From Pelagibius sp050330205 (GTDB lineage Bacteria > Pseudomonadota > Alphaproteobacteria > Kiloniellales > Kiloniellaceae), in the NCBI GenBank assembly GCA_050330205.1, contig JBHJOA010000075.1, positions 1 to 64,000 on the forward strand: a DNA stretch of 64,000 bases, in the 5' to 3' direction. Both the position numbers and the translations under genes were made by a program. This document shows positions 15,276-23,568 of this stretch, one piece after another; positions within the stretch are counted from its first letter, which is position 1, and every line of letters begins with the position of its first letter. The notes under the pieces were generated by a model. That model did not search any database. It had not been told where the DNA came from and saw only the letters and a program-made list of their open reading frames with translations.

Positions 15276-16283
15276 ATGAGCGCCGGTTCGGGTCAAGGGG
15301 CGGCTGCGGCACGCCATGAGGTGACCGCCGGGCCGGAGGCCGCCGGCGGGCGGCTCGACCGCCTGCTGGCCGACGCCCTGCCGCAGCTCTCGCGCAGCCG
15401 CCTCAAGGCCCTCATCGAGGACGGCCGCGTGAGCAGCGCCGGCCACGCCGTCACCAGCCCGGCGGCCAAGGTGAAGGCCGGCCAAACTTTCGCCATCATC
15501 GTGCCGGAGACTCGCCCCGTCGCCCTGGAAGGCCAGGCGATTCCCCTGGAGATCCTCTACGAGGACGCCGACCTCATCGTGCTGAACAAACCCGCCGGCC
15601 TCGTCGTCCACCCTGCCGCGGGCAACCCGGACAGGACCCTGGTGAACGCCCTTATCGCCCACTGCGGGCCGGACCTGACGGGTATCGGCAAGGGCGTCGG
15701 GGGCGAGGCACGCCCGGGCATCGTCCACCGCCTCGACAAGGACACCTCCGGCCTCATGGTCGCCGCCAAGTCCGAGGCGGCGCACCGCGGCCTGGTCGAG
15801 CGCTTCGCCGCCCGCGACATCGAGCGCGCCTACTGGGCCCTGGTCTGGGGCCGGCCGGCGCCGGCCGAGGGAGCGATCGAAGGCAACATCGGCCGCAGCC
15901 CCCGCAACCGCAAGAAAATGGCGGTGCTGCGCCACGGCGGCCGGCCGGCCGAGACCGCCTACAGGGTGCTGAAAAGCTTCCAGAACGGCCGCGTCAGCCT
16001 CGTCGAGTGCCGCCTGAAGACCGGACGCACCCACCAGATCCGCGTCCACCTGGCGGAGATCGGCCACCCGCTGCTGGGCGACCCGCTGTACGGCCGCGGC
16101 GGAACCGCGGCGCGGCGGGCGCGTTTGCTTCCTGCAGGGGCGCAGGCCGCGCTGGCCGCCCTGGGGCGCCAGGCGCTGCACGCAAAAACCCTGGGATTCC
16201 AACACCCTGTCGGTGGGGATGTCTTGCAATTTCAGAGCGAACTACCACCTGACATAAGTGCCTTGATAAGTTCTTTGGAATGA
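15276..16283 (+). CDS. rluD: RluA/RluD family 23S rRNA pseudouridine synthase
   Basis: 335 residues. An N-terminal S4 RNA-binding domain (LDRLLADALPQLSRSRLKAL, EDGRV) precedes the catalytic domain with the signature GIVHRLDKDTSGLMVAAKS, whose Asp is the active-site nucleophile. Further motifs are VLNKPAGLVVHP, KTGRTHQIRVHLAEIGHPLL and DPLYG. The S4 domain and length fit the RluD subgroup, which modifies helix 69 of 23S rRNA. The ATG at 15276 follows AGGGAGCGAGGAA; an earlier ATG at 15216 would overlap the divergent gene's start. It is followed by rpoH, a neighbour pair common in this class. Confidence 0.9.
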   Translation: MSAGSGQGAAAARHEVTAGPEAAGGRLDRLLADALPQLSRSRLKALIEDGRVSSAGHAVTSPAAKVKAGQTFAIIVPETRPVALEGQAIPLEILYEDADLIVLNKPAGLVVHPAAGNPDRTLVNALIAHCGPDLTGIGKGVGGEARPGIVHRLDKDTSGLMVAAKSEAAHRGLVERFAARDIERAYWALVWGRPAPAEGAIEGNIGRSPRNRKKMAVLRHGGRPAETAYRVLKSFQNGRVSLVECRLKTGRTHQIRVHLAEIGHPLLGDPLYGRGGTAARRARLLPAGAQAALAALGRQALHAKTLGFQHPVGGDVLQFQSELPPDISALISSLE

Positions 16284-16317
16284 TTTTAAATATACCTGAC
16301 TAATCCAGTCAGATATA
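16263..16317 (+). promoter_or_regulatory. Possible rpoH promoter with an adjacent dyad
   Basis: TTGATA (16263-16268) and TAAATA (16287-16292), 18 bases apart, form a plausible sigma-70-type promoter overlapping the end of the pseudouridine synthase gene. Immediately after it a near-perfect inverted repeat spans 16291-16317 (TATA-C-CTGACT, AATCC, AGTCAG-A-TATA). The dyad would fall at or just after the start point, leaving a leader of about 160 bases before rpoH. It could be an operator or a leader hairpin. Confidence 0.4.
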
Positions 16318-16461
16318 TCGGCGGCGCCGGGGGGACTCCATGACAAGCCAGGACTCCCCTGTGGCGACGCCAGCTGCGGCAGCGCAGCGGACAGGCAACG
16401 GGCCACGGCCCCAAAGGCGGCCGGCAACGGCGGGAAGATCGGTTCCCTGGGAGTAAAGGTA

Positions 16462-17343
16462 ATGGCGGCAAAAGTTCCGGTTCTCGTTCCCGAAGGCAAT
16501 CTCAGCGGTTACCTGCAGGAAATCCGCAAGTTCCCGATGCTGGAACAGGACGAGGAGTACATGCTCGCCAAGTCCTGGCGCGAGCGCGGCGATACCGAGG
16601 CCGCGCACAAGCTGGTGACCTCGCACCTGCGGCTGGTCGCCAAGATCGCCATGGGCTACCGCGGCTACGGCCTGCCGCTCTCCGAACTGGTCTCCGAGGG
16701 CAACGTCGGCATGATGCAGGCGGTCAAGCGCTTCGACCCGGAGCGCGGCTTCCGCCTCGCCACCTACGCCATGTGGTGGATCCGCGCCTCGATCCAGGAG
16801 TATATCCTGCACTCCTGGTCGCTGGTGAAGATGGGTACCACCGCCTCGCAGAAGAAGCTGTTCTTCAACCTGCGCCGGCTGAAGGGCCAGCTGAAGGCGA
16901 TGGAGGAAGGCGACCTGCATCCGGAGAACCTCTCCAAGATCGCCGAGACCCTGGGCGTGCCGGAGCAGGACGTGGTGGCGATGAACCGCCGCCTCTCGGC
17001 GCCGGACCACTCCCTCAACGCGCCGCTGCGCATCGACGGTGACGGCGAATGGCAGGATTGGCTGGTCGACGACACCGATGACCAGGAGACCATGCTCGCC
17101 GAGTCGGAGGAGATGGGCAAACGCCGCGCCCTGCTGAAAACGGCCATGGCCAACCTCAACGAGCGCGAACGCCATATTCTCGAGGAGCGCCGGCTGAAAG
17201 ACGAGCCGACGACACTGGAGGACCTCTCCCAGGAATACGGCATCAGCCGCGAGCGCGTGCGTCAGATCGAGGTGCGCGCCTTCGAGAAGCTGCAGAAGGC
17301 GATCCGCAACGCCGCCATCGAGGAACGCCTGGCGATCAGCTGA
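16462..17343 (+). CDS. rpoH: RNA polymerase sigma factor RpoH (heat-shock sigma-32)
   Basis: 293 residues, the normal length. Region 2 is clear (LVTSHLRLVAKIAMGYRGYG, LVSEGNVGMMQAVKRFDPER, FRLATYAMWWIRASIQEYIL). The diagnostic RpoH box QKKLFFNLRRLK follows at about 130, then region 4 (LNERERHILEERRL, EYGISRERVRQIEVRAFEKL). It directs heat-shock transcription, whose classical targets include FtsH, also encoded in this window. The leader of about 160 bases after the possible promoter could carry translational control, but I see no clear thermosensor. The gene ends about 50 bases before a convergent membrane-protein gene. Confidence 0.97.
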   Translation: MAAKVPVLVPEGNLSGYLQEIRKFPMLEQDEEYMLAKSWRERGDTEAAHKLVTSHLRLVAKIAMGYRGYGLPLSELVSEGNVGMMQAVKRFDPERGFRLATYAMWWIRASIQEYILHSWSLVKMGTTASQKKLFFNLRRLKGQLKAMEEGDLHPENLSKIAETLGVPEQDVVAMNRRLSAPDHSLNAPLRIDGDGEWQDWLVDDTDDQETMLAESEEMGKRRALLKTAMANLNERERHILEERRLKDEPTTLEDLSQEYGISRERVRQIEVRAFEKLQKAIRNAAIEERLAIS

Positions 17344-17351
17344 TTCGTTGC

Positions 17352-17381
17352 CCCGCTTCCCTCCTTCGCGAGGGTGGCGGG
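17352..17381. terminator. Hairpin in the convergent gap after rpoH
   Basis: CCCGC-TT-CCCTC pairs with GAGGG-TG-GCGGG around the loop CTTCGC, between the convergent rpoH and membrane-protein genes. There is no T-run on either side, so it may stop or stabilise transcripts without being a classic intrinsic terminator. Confidence 0.4.
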
Positions 17382-17391
17382 AACAGCGGCG

Positions 17392-18027
17392 TCAGCGCGC
17401 CGCGCGCGACGGCATGGCTTCCGCCTCGGCGAATTCGCCGGCCTCCCCGGAGGCCTCGGTGTCCGCGTCTTCGTCGTCGTCGCCTTCGCCCGGGATCGCC
17501 GGTGCGATGCCGGCGGCGACGGCGTCCCCCCACTCCGCGATCAGCGCCTTCTGCGCCTTCACCAGGCCCTTCATGCGGCTGCGCGTCGTCATGAGGTAGT
17601 AGTTGCCCACCAGCGCCGGCATGAAGGCGAAAATCGTCCAGCCCGCGAAGGCGGCGCCGTAGGCGACCACCCACACGAAGACGTCGGAGATCAGGTCCAT
17701 GGCCATCTGGTGACTCTGGCCGCGCGTCCACAGTTCGATGATGGCCGGCAGGGTGCCGGCGAAGTTGAGCATGCCGACGGTGACCGCCAGGTGCTTCTCG
17801 CGCGAGCGGTCGGTCATGTAGGCGACCCAGGTCGGCGACATCATCACGAAGAACACCAGGGTCGTCGGCAGCAGCACGGCGGCGAAGGGGAACAGGATGA
17901 TGAGCGCGAGCACCTTGACCCAGGTCTTCGGCCGGCGTGACCTCCTCTTGCCCCGAGGCGCCGCGCCCTGGGCCTTCGGCAGTGCCTTGCCGCCCTTCGG
18001 ATTGGTCCGGGTCGCCGCCTTCGCCAT
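17392..18027 (-). CDS. Conserved-type inner-membrane protein of unknown function
   Basis: 211 residues. A basic, Lys/Arg/Pro-rich cytoplasmic N-terminus (RGKRRSRRPKTWVKVLALII) leads into hydrophobic helices at about 36-65, 82-98 and 110-140 (DVFVWVVAYGAAFAGWTIF). The tail is strongly acidic (GEGDDDEDADTEASGEAGEF). I do not recognise a named family. Its ATG follows the pseudokinase gene's stop by a single base, so the two are almost certainly co-translated and may work together at the inner membrane. The basic and acidic ends suggest protein contacts; function cannot be assigned. Confidence 0.75.
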   Translation of the reverse strand: MAKAATRTNPKGGKALPKAQGAAPRGKRRSRRPKTWVKVLALIILFPFAAVLLPTTLVFFVMMSPTWVAYMTDRSREKHLAVTVGMLNFAGTLPAIIELWTRGQSHQMAMDLISDVFVWVVAYGAAFAGWTIFAFMPALVGNYYLMTTRSRMKGLVKAQKALIAEWGDAVAAGIAPAIPGEGDDDEDADTEASGEAGEFAEAEAMPSRAAR

Positions 18028-18028
18028 T

Positions 18029-20071
18029 TCAGAGTACCGAGTTCAGGGTGATCAGGAGCACGGAGATCGCGGCGATCACGCCGGAGATGACGCTGGAAGC
18101 CTCGCGGGCACCGGCGCGCACCACCGCCGGCTTGGTAAGGCCGCCGTTGCGCAGCCAGTTCATCTGCTCGACCAGCGAGGCGTACTCCGCCCGCGCGCGG
18201 CGGAAGCCTTCCTCGTCGCCGGCGCGCCGGTCCGGGTTGTCGACCAGCTTAACGAGGGCCGTCAGGTTGCCCTGGGCGGCGAGCTGGCGCAGCATCTCGG
18301 TCATCTGCTCGCGGCGCGTGCGGTTGCGGTACTTGTCGACCGCCGGCTTCAACAGGGCCGCGCACCAGGCGGCCAGGTAGGGCAGCCGCGCCGGCCCTAC
18401 GTTCTCCTGGACGTCGCCCAGCAGGCGCACAATGCCGAGATTGAAGGTTTCCGGCCGCTCGTCCTGGGCAAGCTCGCTGAAGGCCCGGTCCGGCGTCATC
18501 TTCATGCGCGCGGACACGAAGCCGCCGATGTGCCAGTCCATCGGCGGGCGATCGGTGCGGCCTTGCTGGGCGAAACGCTCCAGCGCCGGCAGCAGATCGC
18601 TCAGGTCGCTGACGAAGTCGTCGGACAGCAGCGGACTCTGGCAGGGCCAGGAGACATTCAGCGCGTAGAGCGCCCGCTCGAGGCCGTAGCCGATGCGCGG
18701 CTTGGTGAGGTGCATGCCGACGAGGTCGAACGAGCGGATAAAGGCGACGATGTCGGCACGCATCTGCGGCTGCGCCTCGATCCACATCTGCGGCAGCTTG
18801 TGCAGGATGATTTCCGCGAAGGTCTGGCGCCGTTCTTCGTTGTGGTAGTTGACGGCGAAGGCCGTGGAGAGGCCCTGAATGCGGACGGCGACCTGCTTGT
18901 AGCGCAACGGCGCCTGGCTGTCCAAGGCCACGAGGACGCGCGACAACAGCCGGTCCTCGACCCCGGTGGCCCCGCCGCCGACACCGATCACCGCCCGGGT
19001 CGCCGCCGCCACGGCCGCGGCGCGGACGTCGTCGGACAGCGAGCGGCGGATCCAGCGTTCCAGCTCCGGCGTCTTGATGACCTGCAGAGCGGCCGGCCAG
19101 TCGCGGCCCATCGCGTAGGACAGCGCCGAGGCGTTGTTGTATTCGACGTCCTCGAAAGCGAAGAGGCGCGCCGCCTTGGGCGGCAGCAGGGCCTGCTTGG
19201 GACTGAGGTGGCGGCCGTTCAGCCAGAGCTGCAGGTCGTCGTGGCGCCAGCGCTCCTCCGGGTCGTCGCAGAGCAAGCCGCGCAGCACCTCCACCATCGG
19301 CAGCGAGAGGCGCGTATCGCCCACCAGGGCGGCGTAAGAGCCCTTGCTGATCTTGGCCTCGACGATCTGGTACTCGTTGAGGTCGGGCACCGGATTGCCG
19401 CCGCAGAGCAACACCAGGATCAGCACGCCGAGGGCATAGTAGTCGTCCGCGGGCGAGCCGTGGCCGCGCCCCTCCGGCATTGCCATGGCGCCGTCGATCG
19501 GCTCGTAGATCGACGGCTGCGCCATCGCCGGCGGCAGCGAGAAGCACTCGCCGAGCACCACCGACTCGCGGGTCGCGTCGGAAAAGAAGAGGTTGTCGGC
19601 GCGGATCGCCCGGTGAGTGAGATTGCGGCCGCCGAGTTCCTTGAACACCGGCATCAGCGGGTTCATCACCAGGCGCACGACGCGATCCTCGCGCCAGGGA
19701 TCGATGCTCGCGTCCGGCGCCGGCAGGATGCACTCGCCGCCGGGCTGGTGCAGGATGATGACGAACCGGCGCGCCTTTTCCGGCGGCCAGTAGACCACGG
19801 TCCAGCGCAGCGGGGTCACCATCGGCAGGCGGATGAAGCGCGAGAACTGGTTCAGGACGTCGTTGCGCGGGGCGACGTCGCGGCGGCACACCAGGGCAAA
19901 GAGCGCCTTGGGCGATCCGCGCTCGTCGGTCGCATTGAAGGCCCGGACCCCGCCCGGCCCGTCGAGTCCGGGCAGCGGCTGGTCGGGATGGATACGGTAG
20001 CGGTCGGCCACCATGATCGGGCCGGACTCTTCCGCCGCTCCAGCGCTCGCTGCCCCAGGTTGACTGCTCAT
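18029..20071 (-). CDS. Tail-anchored protein kinase-like protein, predicted pseudokinase
   Basis: 680 residues. About residues 80-300 have a Ser/Thr-kinase-like fold, with a C-lobe SPADDYYALGVLILVLLCGG and DDPEERWRHDDLQLWL. The catalytic loop reads LTHRAIRADNLFF, so the HRD aspartate is Ala155. The position expected for DFG reads LGEC (173-176). No Gly-rich loop is apparent. Phosphotransfer is therefore unlikely and a scaffold or sensor role is more likely. A long helical region follows (about 300-650). The last 23 residues form a hydrophobic segment (SSVISGVIAAISVLLITLNS), predicting a C-tail membrane anchor. Downstream of purA and tightly coupled to a membrane-protein gene. Confidence 0.75.
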   Translation of the reverse strand: MSSQPGAASAGAAEESGPIMVADRYRIHPDQPLPGLDGPGGVRAFNATDERGSPKALFALVCRRDVAPRNDVLNQFSRFIRLPMVTPLRWTVVYWPPEKARRFVIILHQPGGECILPAPDASIDPWREDRVVRLVMNPLMPVFKELGGRNLTHRAIRADNLFFSDATRESVVLGECFSLPPAMAQPSIYEPIDGAMAMPEGRGHGSPADDYYALGVLILVLLCGGNPVPDLNEYQIVEAKISKGSYAALVGDTRLSLPMVEVLRGLLCDDPEERWRHDDLQLWLNGRHLSPKQALLPPKAARLFAFEDVEYNNASALSYAMGRDWPAALQVIKTPELERWIRRSLSDDVRAAAVAAATRAVIGVGGGATGVEDRLLSRVLVALDSQAPLRYKQVAVRIQGLSTAFAVNYHNEERRQTFAEIILHKLPQMWIEAQPQMRADIVAFIRSFDLVGMHLTKPRIGYGLERALYALNVSWPCQSPLLSDDFVSDLSDLLPALERFAQQGRTDRPPMDWHIGGFVSARMKMTPDRAFSELAQDERPETFNLGIVRLLGDVQENVGPARLPYLAAWCAALLKPAVDKYRNRTRREQMTEMLRQLAAQGNLTALVKLVDNPDRRAGDEEGFRRARAEYASLVEQMNWLRNGGLTKPAVVRAGAREASSVISGVIAAISVLLITLNSVL

Positions 20072-20171
20072 TGCCGCTACAAAGAATATGGCTCGCCGCC
20101 CGCCGGCCGTTCAGCCGGTCCGGGTGCCCGTAGCTAACCGCAATAAGGCAAAGAGATCGTTAAGAGGCCGC

Positions 20172-20200
20172 CGGGAAGGCGCGGAATCCCGCGCTTTCCG
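20172..20200 (-). terminator. Possible terminator after purA
   Basis: On the minus strand a GC-rich hairpin (CGGAAAGCGCGGG paired with CCGCGCCTTCCCG, one bulge) lies about 40 bases after the purA stop. Only a broken T-stretch follows, some bases further on. It could separate purA from the pseudokinase gene or only partly attenuate read-through. Confidence 0.4.
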
Positions 20201-20236
20201 TCGTTTCGACGGGGCCGGCCGAGGGCTTCGGACCGC

Positions 20237-21529
20237 TCAGTCGGCGAAGGGGTCGCGCACCAGGATGGTGTCGTCGCGCTCCGGCGAGGTGGAGAGCATC
20301 GCCACCGGCACCTCGATCAGTTCCTCGAGGCGGCGGATGTACTTCACCGCCGCGGCCGGCAGCTCGGCCCAGGAGCGCGCGCCCATGGTGCTCTCGGACC
20401 AGCCCGGAATCGACTCGTAGACCGGCCGCGCCGCGGCCTGGCGGGAGGGCTGCGCCGGCAGATAGTCGATCCGCGTGCCGTCGATCTCGTAGCCGATGCA
20501 GACCTTGATCTCCTCGAGCCCGTCCAGCACGTCGAGCTTGGTCAGCGCGATGCCGTCGATGCCGGCCACCTTGGCCGCCTGGCGCACCATCACCGCGTCG
20601 AACCAGCCGCAGCGCCGCTTCCTGCCCGTGACCACGCCGAACTCGCGGCCGCGCGCGCCCAGCAGTTCGCCGGTCTCGTCGGTCAGTTCGGTCGGAAACG
20701 GCCCGCTGCCGACGCGGGTGGTGTAGGCCTTGGTGATGCCGAGCACGAAGTCGAGGGCGGCCGGACCCATGCCGGAGCCGGCGGCGGCGCTGCCGCCGAC
20801 GGTGTTCGACGAGGTGACGTAGGGATAGGTGCCGTGGTCGACGTCGAGCATGACGCCCTGGGCACCTTCGAAGAGGATGCGGCGCCCGGCCCGGCGCGCG
20901 GCGTCGAGCCGCTGCCACACGCGGTCGGCAAAGGGCAGGATGCGCGGCGCCAGGGCGAGCAGGCCGTCGACGATCTCCGCCGCCGTGAACTCGGGCTGGC
21001 CGAGGCCGCGCAGCAGGGCGTTGTTGTGCACCAGCAGGCCGTCGACGCGCTGGCGCAGCAGCTCGGGATCGGCGAGGTCGCAGAGCCTGACGGCGCGGCG
21101 GCCGACCTTGTCCTCGTAGGCCGGGCCGATGCCGCGGCCGGTGGTGCCGATCTTGCCGTCGCCCTTGGCCGCCTCGCGGGCGCGGTCGACGGCGCCGTGC
21201 ATCGGCAGGATCAGGGCGACGCCCTCGGCGATGCGCAGGCGCTCCGGCGTCACCTCGACGCCCTGGGCGCGGATGCGGTCGATCTCCTCCACCAGGGCCC
21301 AGGGGTCGACCACCACGCCGTTGCCGATAATCGAAAGCTTGTTGGAGCGCACCACGCCGGACGGCAGCAGCGACAGCTTGAAGACCTCGCCGCCGATGAC
21401 CAGGGTGTGGCCGGCGTTATGGCCGCCCTGAAAGCGCACCACCACGTCGGCGCGCTCCGACAGCCAGTCGACGATCTTGCCCTTGCCCTCGTCCCCCCAC
21501 TGGGACCCGACGACGACCACGTTAGCCAT
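20237..21529 (-). CDS. purA: Adenylosuccinate synthetase
   Basis: 430 residues, full length. The GTP-binding N-terminus VVGSQWGDEGKGKIVDWLSE and the IMP-site stretch FQGGHNAGHTLVIGG are intact. So are GTTGRGIGPAYEDK, FEGAQGVMLDVDHGTYPYVT and the C-terminal LTKLDVLDGLEEIKVC. It converts IMP plus aspartate to adenylosuccinate with GTP, the first committed step to AMP. It starts six bases after the hisZ stop, so the two are co-transcribed. This hisZ-purA pairing links histidine and adenine synthesis, which share ATP/PRPP and AICAR. Confidence 0.97.
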   Translation of the reverse strand: MANVVVVGSQWGDEGKGKIVDWLSERADVVVRFQGGHNAGHTLVIGGEVFKLSLLPSGVVRSNKLSIIGNGVVVDPWALVEEIDRIRAQGVEVTPERLRIAEGVALILPMHGAVDRAREAAKGDGKIGTTGRGIGPAYEDKVGRRAVRLCDLADPELLRQRVDGLLVHNNALLRGLGQPEFTAAEIVDGLLALAPRILPFADRVWQRLDAARRAGRRILFEGAQGVMLDVDHGTYPYVTSSNTVGGSAAAGSGMGPAALDFVLGITKAYTTRVGSGPFPTELTDETGELLGARGREFGVVTGRKRRCGWFDAVMVRQAAKVAGIDGIALTKLDVLDGLEEIKVCIGYEIDGTRIDYLPAQPSRQAAARPVYESIPGWSESTMGARSWAELPAAAVKYIRRLEELIEVPVAMLSTSPERDDTILVRDPFAD

Positions 21530-21535
21530 GATGGA

Positions 21536-22690
21536 TCAGTCCTTGATTTCTGAGATTTCGCCGTTGCCGAACAGGTGGCTGCAGCCGAGGCGGCGCGCCT
21601 CCGCGATGGGGTCGGCGACCTCGGCGAGGCCGGCCAGAGTAACCCAGCCCTCCGCGCGCAGGCGCCGGCCCTGTTCCGGCGCCGCGCCGAAAGGCAGGTA
21701 GACGCGCAGGGCGGGCACCGGCGGCGGCAACGCCCGCAGCACGCTGTCCATGTAGAAGGTGAAGCCGGTCGACGACTCGCGGGTGCCGTTGGGGCCATCG
21801 GCCTCGTAGCGCCCGCCGCGGCCGAGTTCGCCGCGCACGCCCTTGGCGAAGAGGATGAAGGAGATGCCGGTCTGGTACTCGAAGCCCCGGTGCTCCACCG
21901 GATCGACGGTAAGGCGCGCCTGCGGCGCCGCCTGGCGGATCAGCGCGGCGACCTCGGCCAGGCGCCGCACCTCGGCGGCGGCGGCCGCCGGCAGCTTCAG
22001 CGCGGCGAGCGCCGCCAGCGCCTTGTCGGCCGGACCGGCGGTGCGCAGCAGGGCCTGGAACAGGTCGTCGTGCCGGCCCGAGAGTTCGCGCACGGCGGCG
22101 GCGTCCTTGCGGTCGAGCGCCGCGCGCAGCTCCGCGACGCGGCCGGCGTCGAGGCCGAGCTCTGCCGCCAGCGCACCCACAAGCGGCGGCGTGTTGAGAT
22201 CGACGGAGAGGTCCTGCACGCCGACGGCGTTCAGCGCCTCGATGGCCAGCACCACCACCTCGGCATCGCCGCTCTCCTGCGGGGCGCCGATCAGCTCGAC
22301 GCCGGCCTGGGCGAACTGGCGCTCGGGCCTCAGCTGGCTGCCGCGTACCTGCAGCACCTGGCCGCCGTAGCAGAGGCGCAAGGGGCGCGGCGCCTTTTTC
22401 AGGCGCGTGGTGGCGATGCGCGCCACCTGCGGCGTCATGTCGGCGCGCAGGCCCATCATGCGCTGGCTCACCGGGTCCATCAGGCGGAAGGTCTGGCCGG
22501 CCACGGCCGCGCCGGCACCGGTCAGCAGCGCCTCCTCGAACTCCAGCAGCGGCGGCTTCACGCGGTCGTAGCCCTGCGCCTGGAAGGTGGCGATGAGCCG
22601 CTCCACCACCGCCGACTCATGGGCGGCGAGCGGCGGCAGCACGTCCTGCAGTCCGGCCGGCAGGAGGCCTTTTTCGGCGCGATCAATCAT
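21536..22690 (-). CDS. hisZ: ATP phosphoribosyltransferase regulatory subunit HisZ
   Basis: 384 residues of a histidyl-tRNA-synthetase-like fold without the tRNA-binding end. Supporting stretches are PAGLQDVLPPLAAHE, RPPLLEFEE-type strand KPPLLEFEEALLTG, GLRADMTPQVARIA, RLCYGGQVLQVRG and GGRYEADGPNG. HisZ pairs with short-form HisG and is needed for its activity and histidine feedback; hisG is not nearby. The start is uncertain: three in-frame ATGs (22690, 22702, 22714) are created by a 12-base tandem repeat, and none has a strong Shine-Dalgarno. I chose 22690 because conserved sequence begins there. Confidence 0.9.
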   Translation of the reverse strand: MIDRAEKGLLPAGLQDVLPPLAAHESAVVERLIATFQAQGYDRVKPPLLEFEEALLTGAGAAVAGQTFRLMDPVSQRMMGLRADMTPQVARIATTRLKKAPRPLRLCYGGQVLQVRGSQLRPERQFAQAGVELIGAPQESGDAEVVVLAIEALNAVGVQDLSVDLNTPPLVGALAAELGLDAGRVAELRAALDRKDAAAVRELSGRHDDLFQALLRTAGPADKALAALAALKLPAAAAAEVRRLAEVAALIRQAAPQARLTVDPVEHRGFEYQTGISFILFAKGVRGELGRGGRYEADGPNGTRESSTGFTFYMDSVLRALPPPVPALRVYLPFGAAPEQGRRLRAEGWVTLAGLAEVADPIAEARRLGCSHLFGNGEISEIKD

Positions 22691-22723
22691 GTCGGCGGGC
22701 ATGTCGGCGGGCATGTCGGCGGG
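22688..22723. repeat. Three perfect 12-base tandem repeats at the hisZ start
   Basis: The unit CATGTCGGCGGG occurs three times head to tail. Read on the minus strand each unit supplies an in-frame ATG and encodes Pro-Ala-Asp-Met, giving three alternative hisZ starts. Copy number could change by slippage without breaking the frame. Confidence 0.85.
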
Positions 22724-22961
22724 AATCTGCGGTCCGGTTCCATGGGCCCGGGATGGCGGGCAGGGCATGGAAGCGGGCGGCGCCGCTTCCGCCTTCTGTT
22801 ACCAGCCTTCCCAACCAGGGGCAAACAGAAAACCGGACCGGCGACAGGGAGGGTTTCCGGAATTACTGAGATATCAATACCTTGAAACTGGTTGCCCGGT
22901 GGCGGCCGGTGTAGACTGCGGGCCTGAACCGCTCGCCAACCGCCGGGACCGCGCCACCCCT

Positions 22962-23558
22962 TTGCGACCTTCCTTGAGTTCCCTGCTGCAGCCCTTCCTG
23001 CGCCGCGGGCTCCGCCTCTTCGCCGCGCCGGGCACCCTGGCCGCCGAGAGCCGCGGCCCCGACCGCCTGCTCGGCCTGCTGCTGCTCGCCGCCGCCGCGG
23101 CGCTGGCGGCCGGCTGGATGCTGCCGGTGATGACCGTGCGCACCATGTTCTTCTTCTACGACGAGGTCTCCATCCTGACCGGCATGCTGCGCCTGCTCGA
23201 CAGCGGCGACCACGCGCTCTTCGCGGTCATCCTGCTGTTCACCGTGGTGCTGCCGGTGGCCAAGCTGGCCGTCGCCTGGTTCGCCTGGAGCCACCTGCGC
23301 GTCGACGACCCGCGGGTGCGCCGCCTCCTGGGCTGGATCGAGGCGGTCGGGCGGTGGTCGATGCTCGACGTCTTCGTCGCCGCCATGGTGGTCGTGGTGA
23401 TCAAGCTGTCGCTGGTCTCCGACGTGGAGGTCCACGCCGGCCTCTACGTCTTCATCGCCGCGGTGGTCCTCTCCATGCTGGCGGTGAGGCGCATCGCCGC
23501 GCTGGCGCACCGCAGGCTCGCCGGTGATGCGCCACCGCGCTTGGACGAGGTCGGGTGA
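22962..23558 (+). CDS. PqiA-like (paraquat-inducible protein A domain) inner-membrane protein
   Basis: About 198 residues with four hydrophobic helices. The sequence follows the PqiA-domain pattern: WMLPVMTVRTMFFFYDEVSI after helix 1, VVLPVAKLAVAWFAW, then EAVGRWSMLDVFVAAMVVVV and EVHAGLYVFIAAVVLSMLAV. PqiA proteins work in membrane-lipid or envelope homeostasis, usually with PqiB/MCE partners. Here a single short domain stands alone. No ATG precedes the first helix closely; the TTG at 22962 gives a short amphipathic lead-in, and another TTG at 22974 is possible. It is divergent from hisZ and convergent with the FG-GAP gene. Confidence 0.75.
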   Translation: MRPSLSSLLQPFLRRGLRLFAAPGTLAAESRGPDRLLGLLLLAAAAALAAGWMLPVMTVRTMFFFYDEVSILTGMLRLLDSGDHALFAVILLFTVVLPVAKLAVAWFAWSHLRVDDPRVRRLLGWIEAVGRWSMLDVFVAAMVVVVIKLSLVSDVEVHAGLYVFIAAVVLSMLAVRRIAALAHRRLAGDAPPRLDEVG

Positions 23559-23568
23559 AGGGAAGCCG

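Noticed and set aside
17897..20137. Long open frame (746 codons) on the plus strand
   Set aside because: Antisense to the pseudokinase gene, with shadow-type composition. The minus-strand reading has a clear kinase-like fold and membrane anchor.
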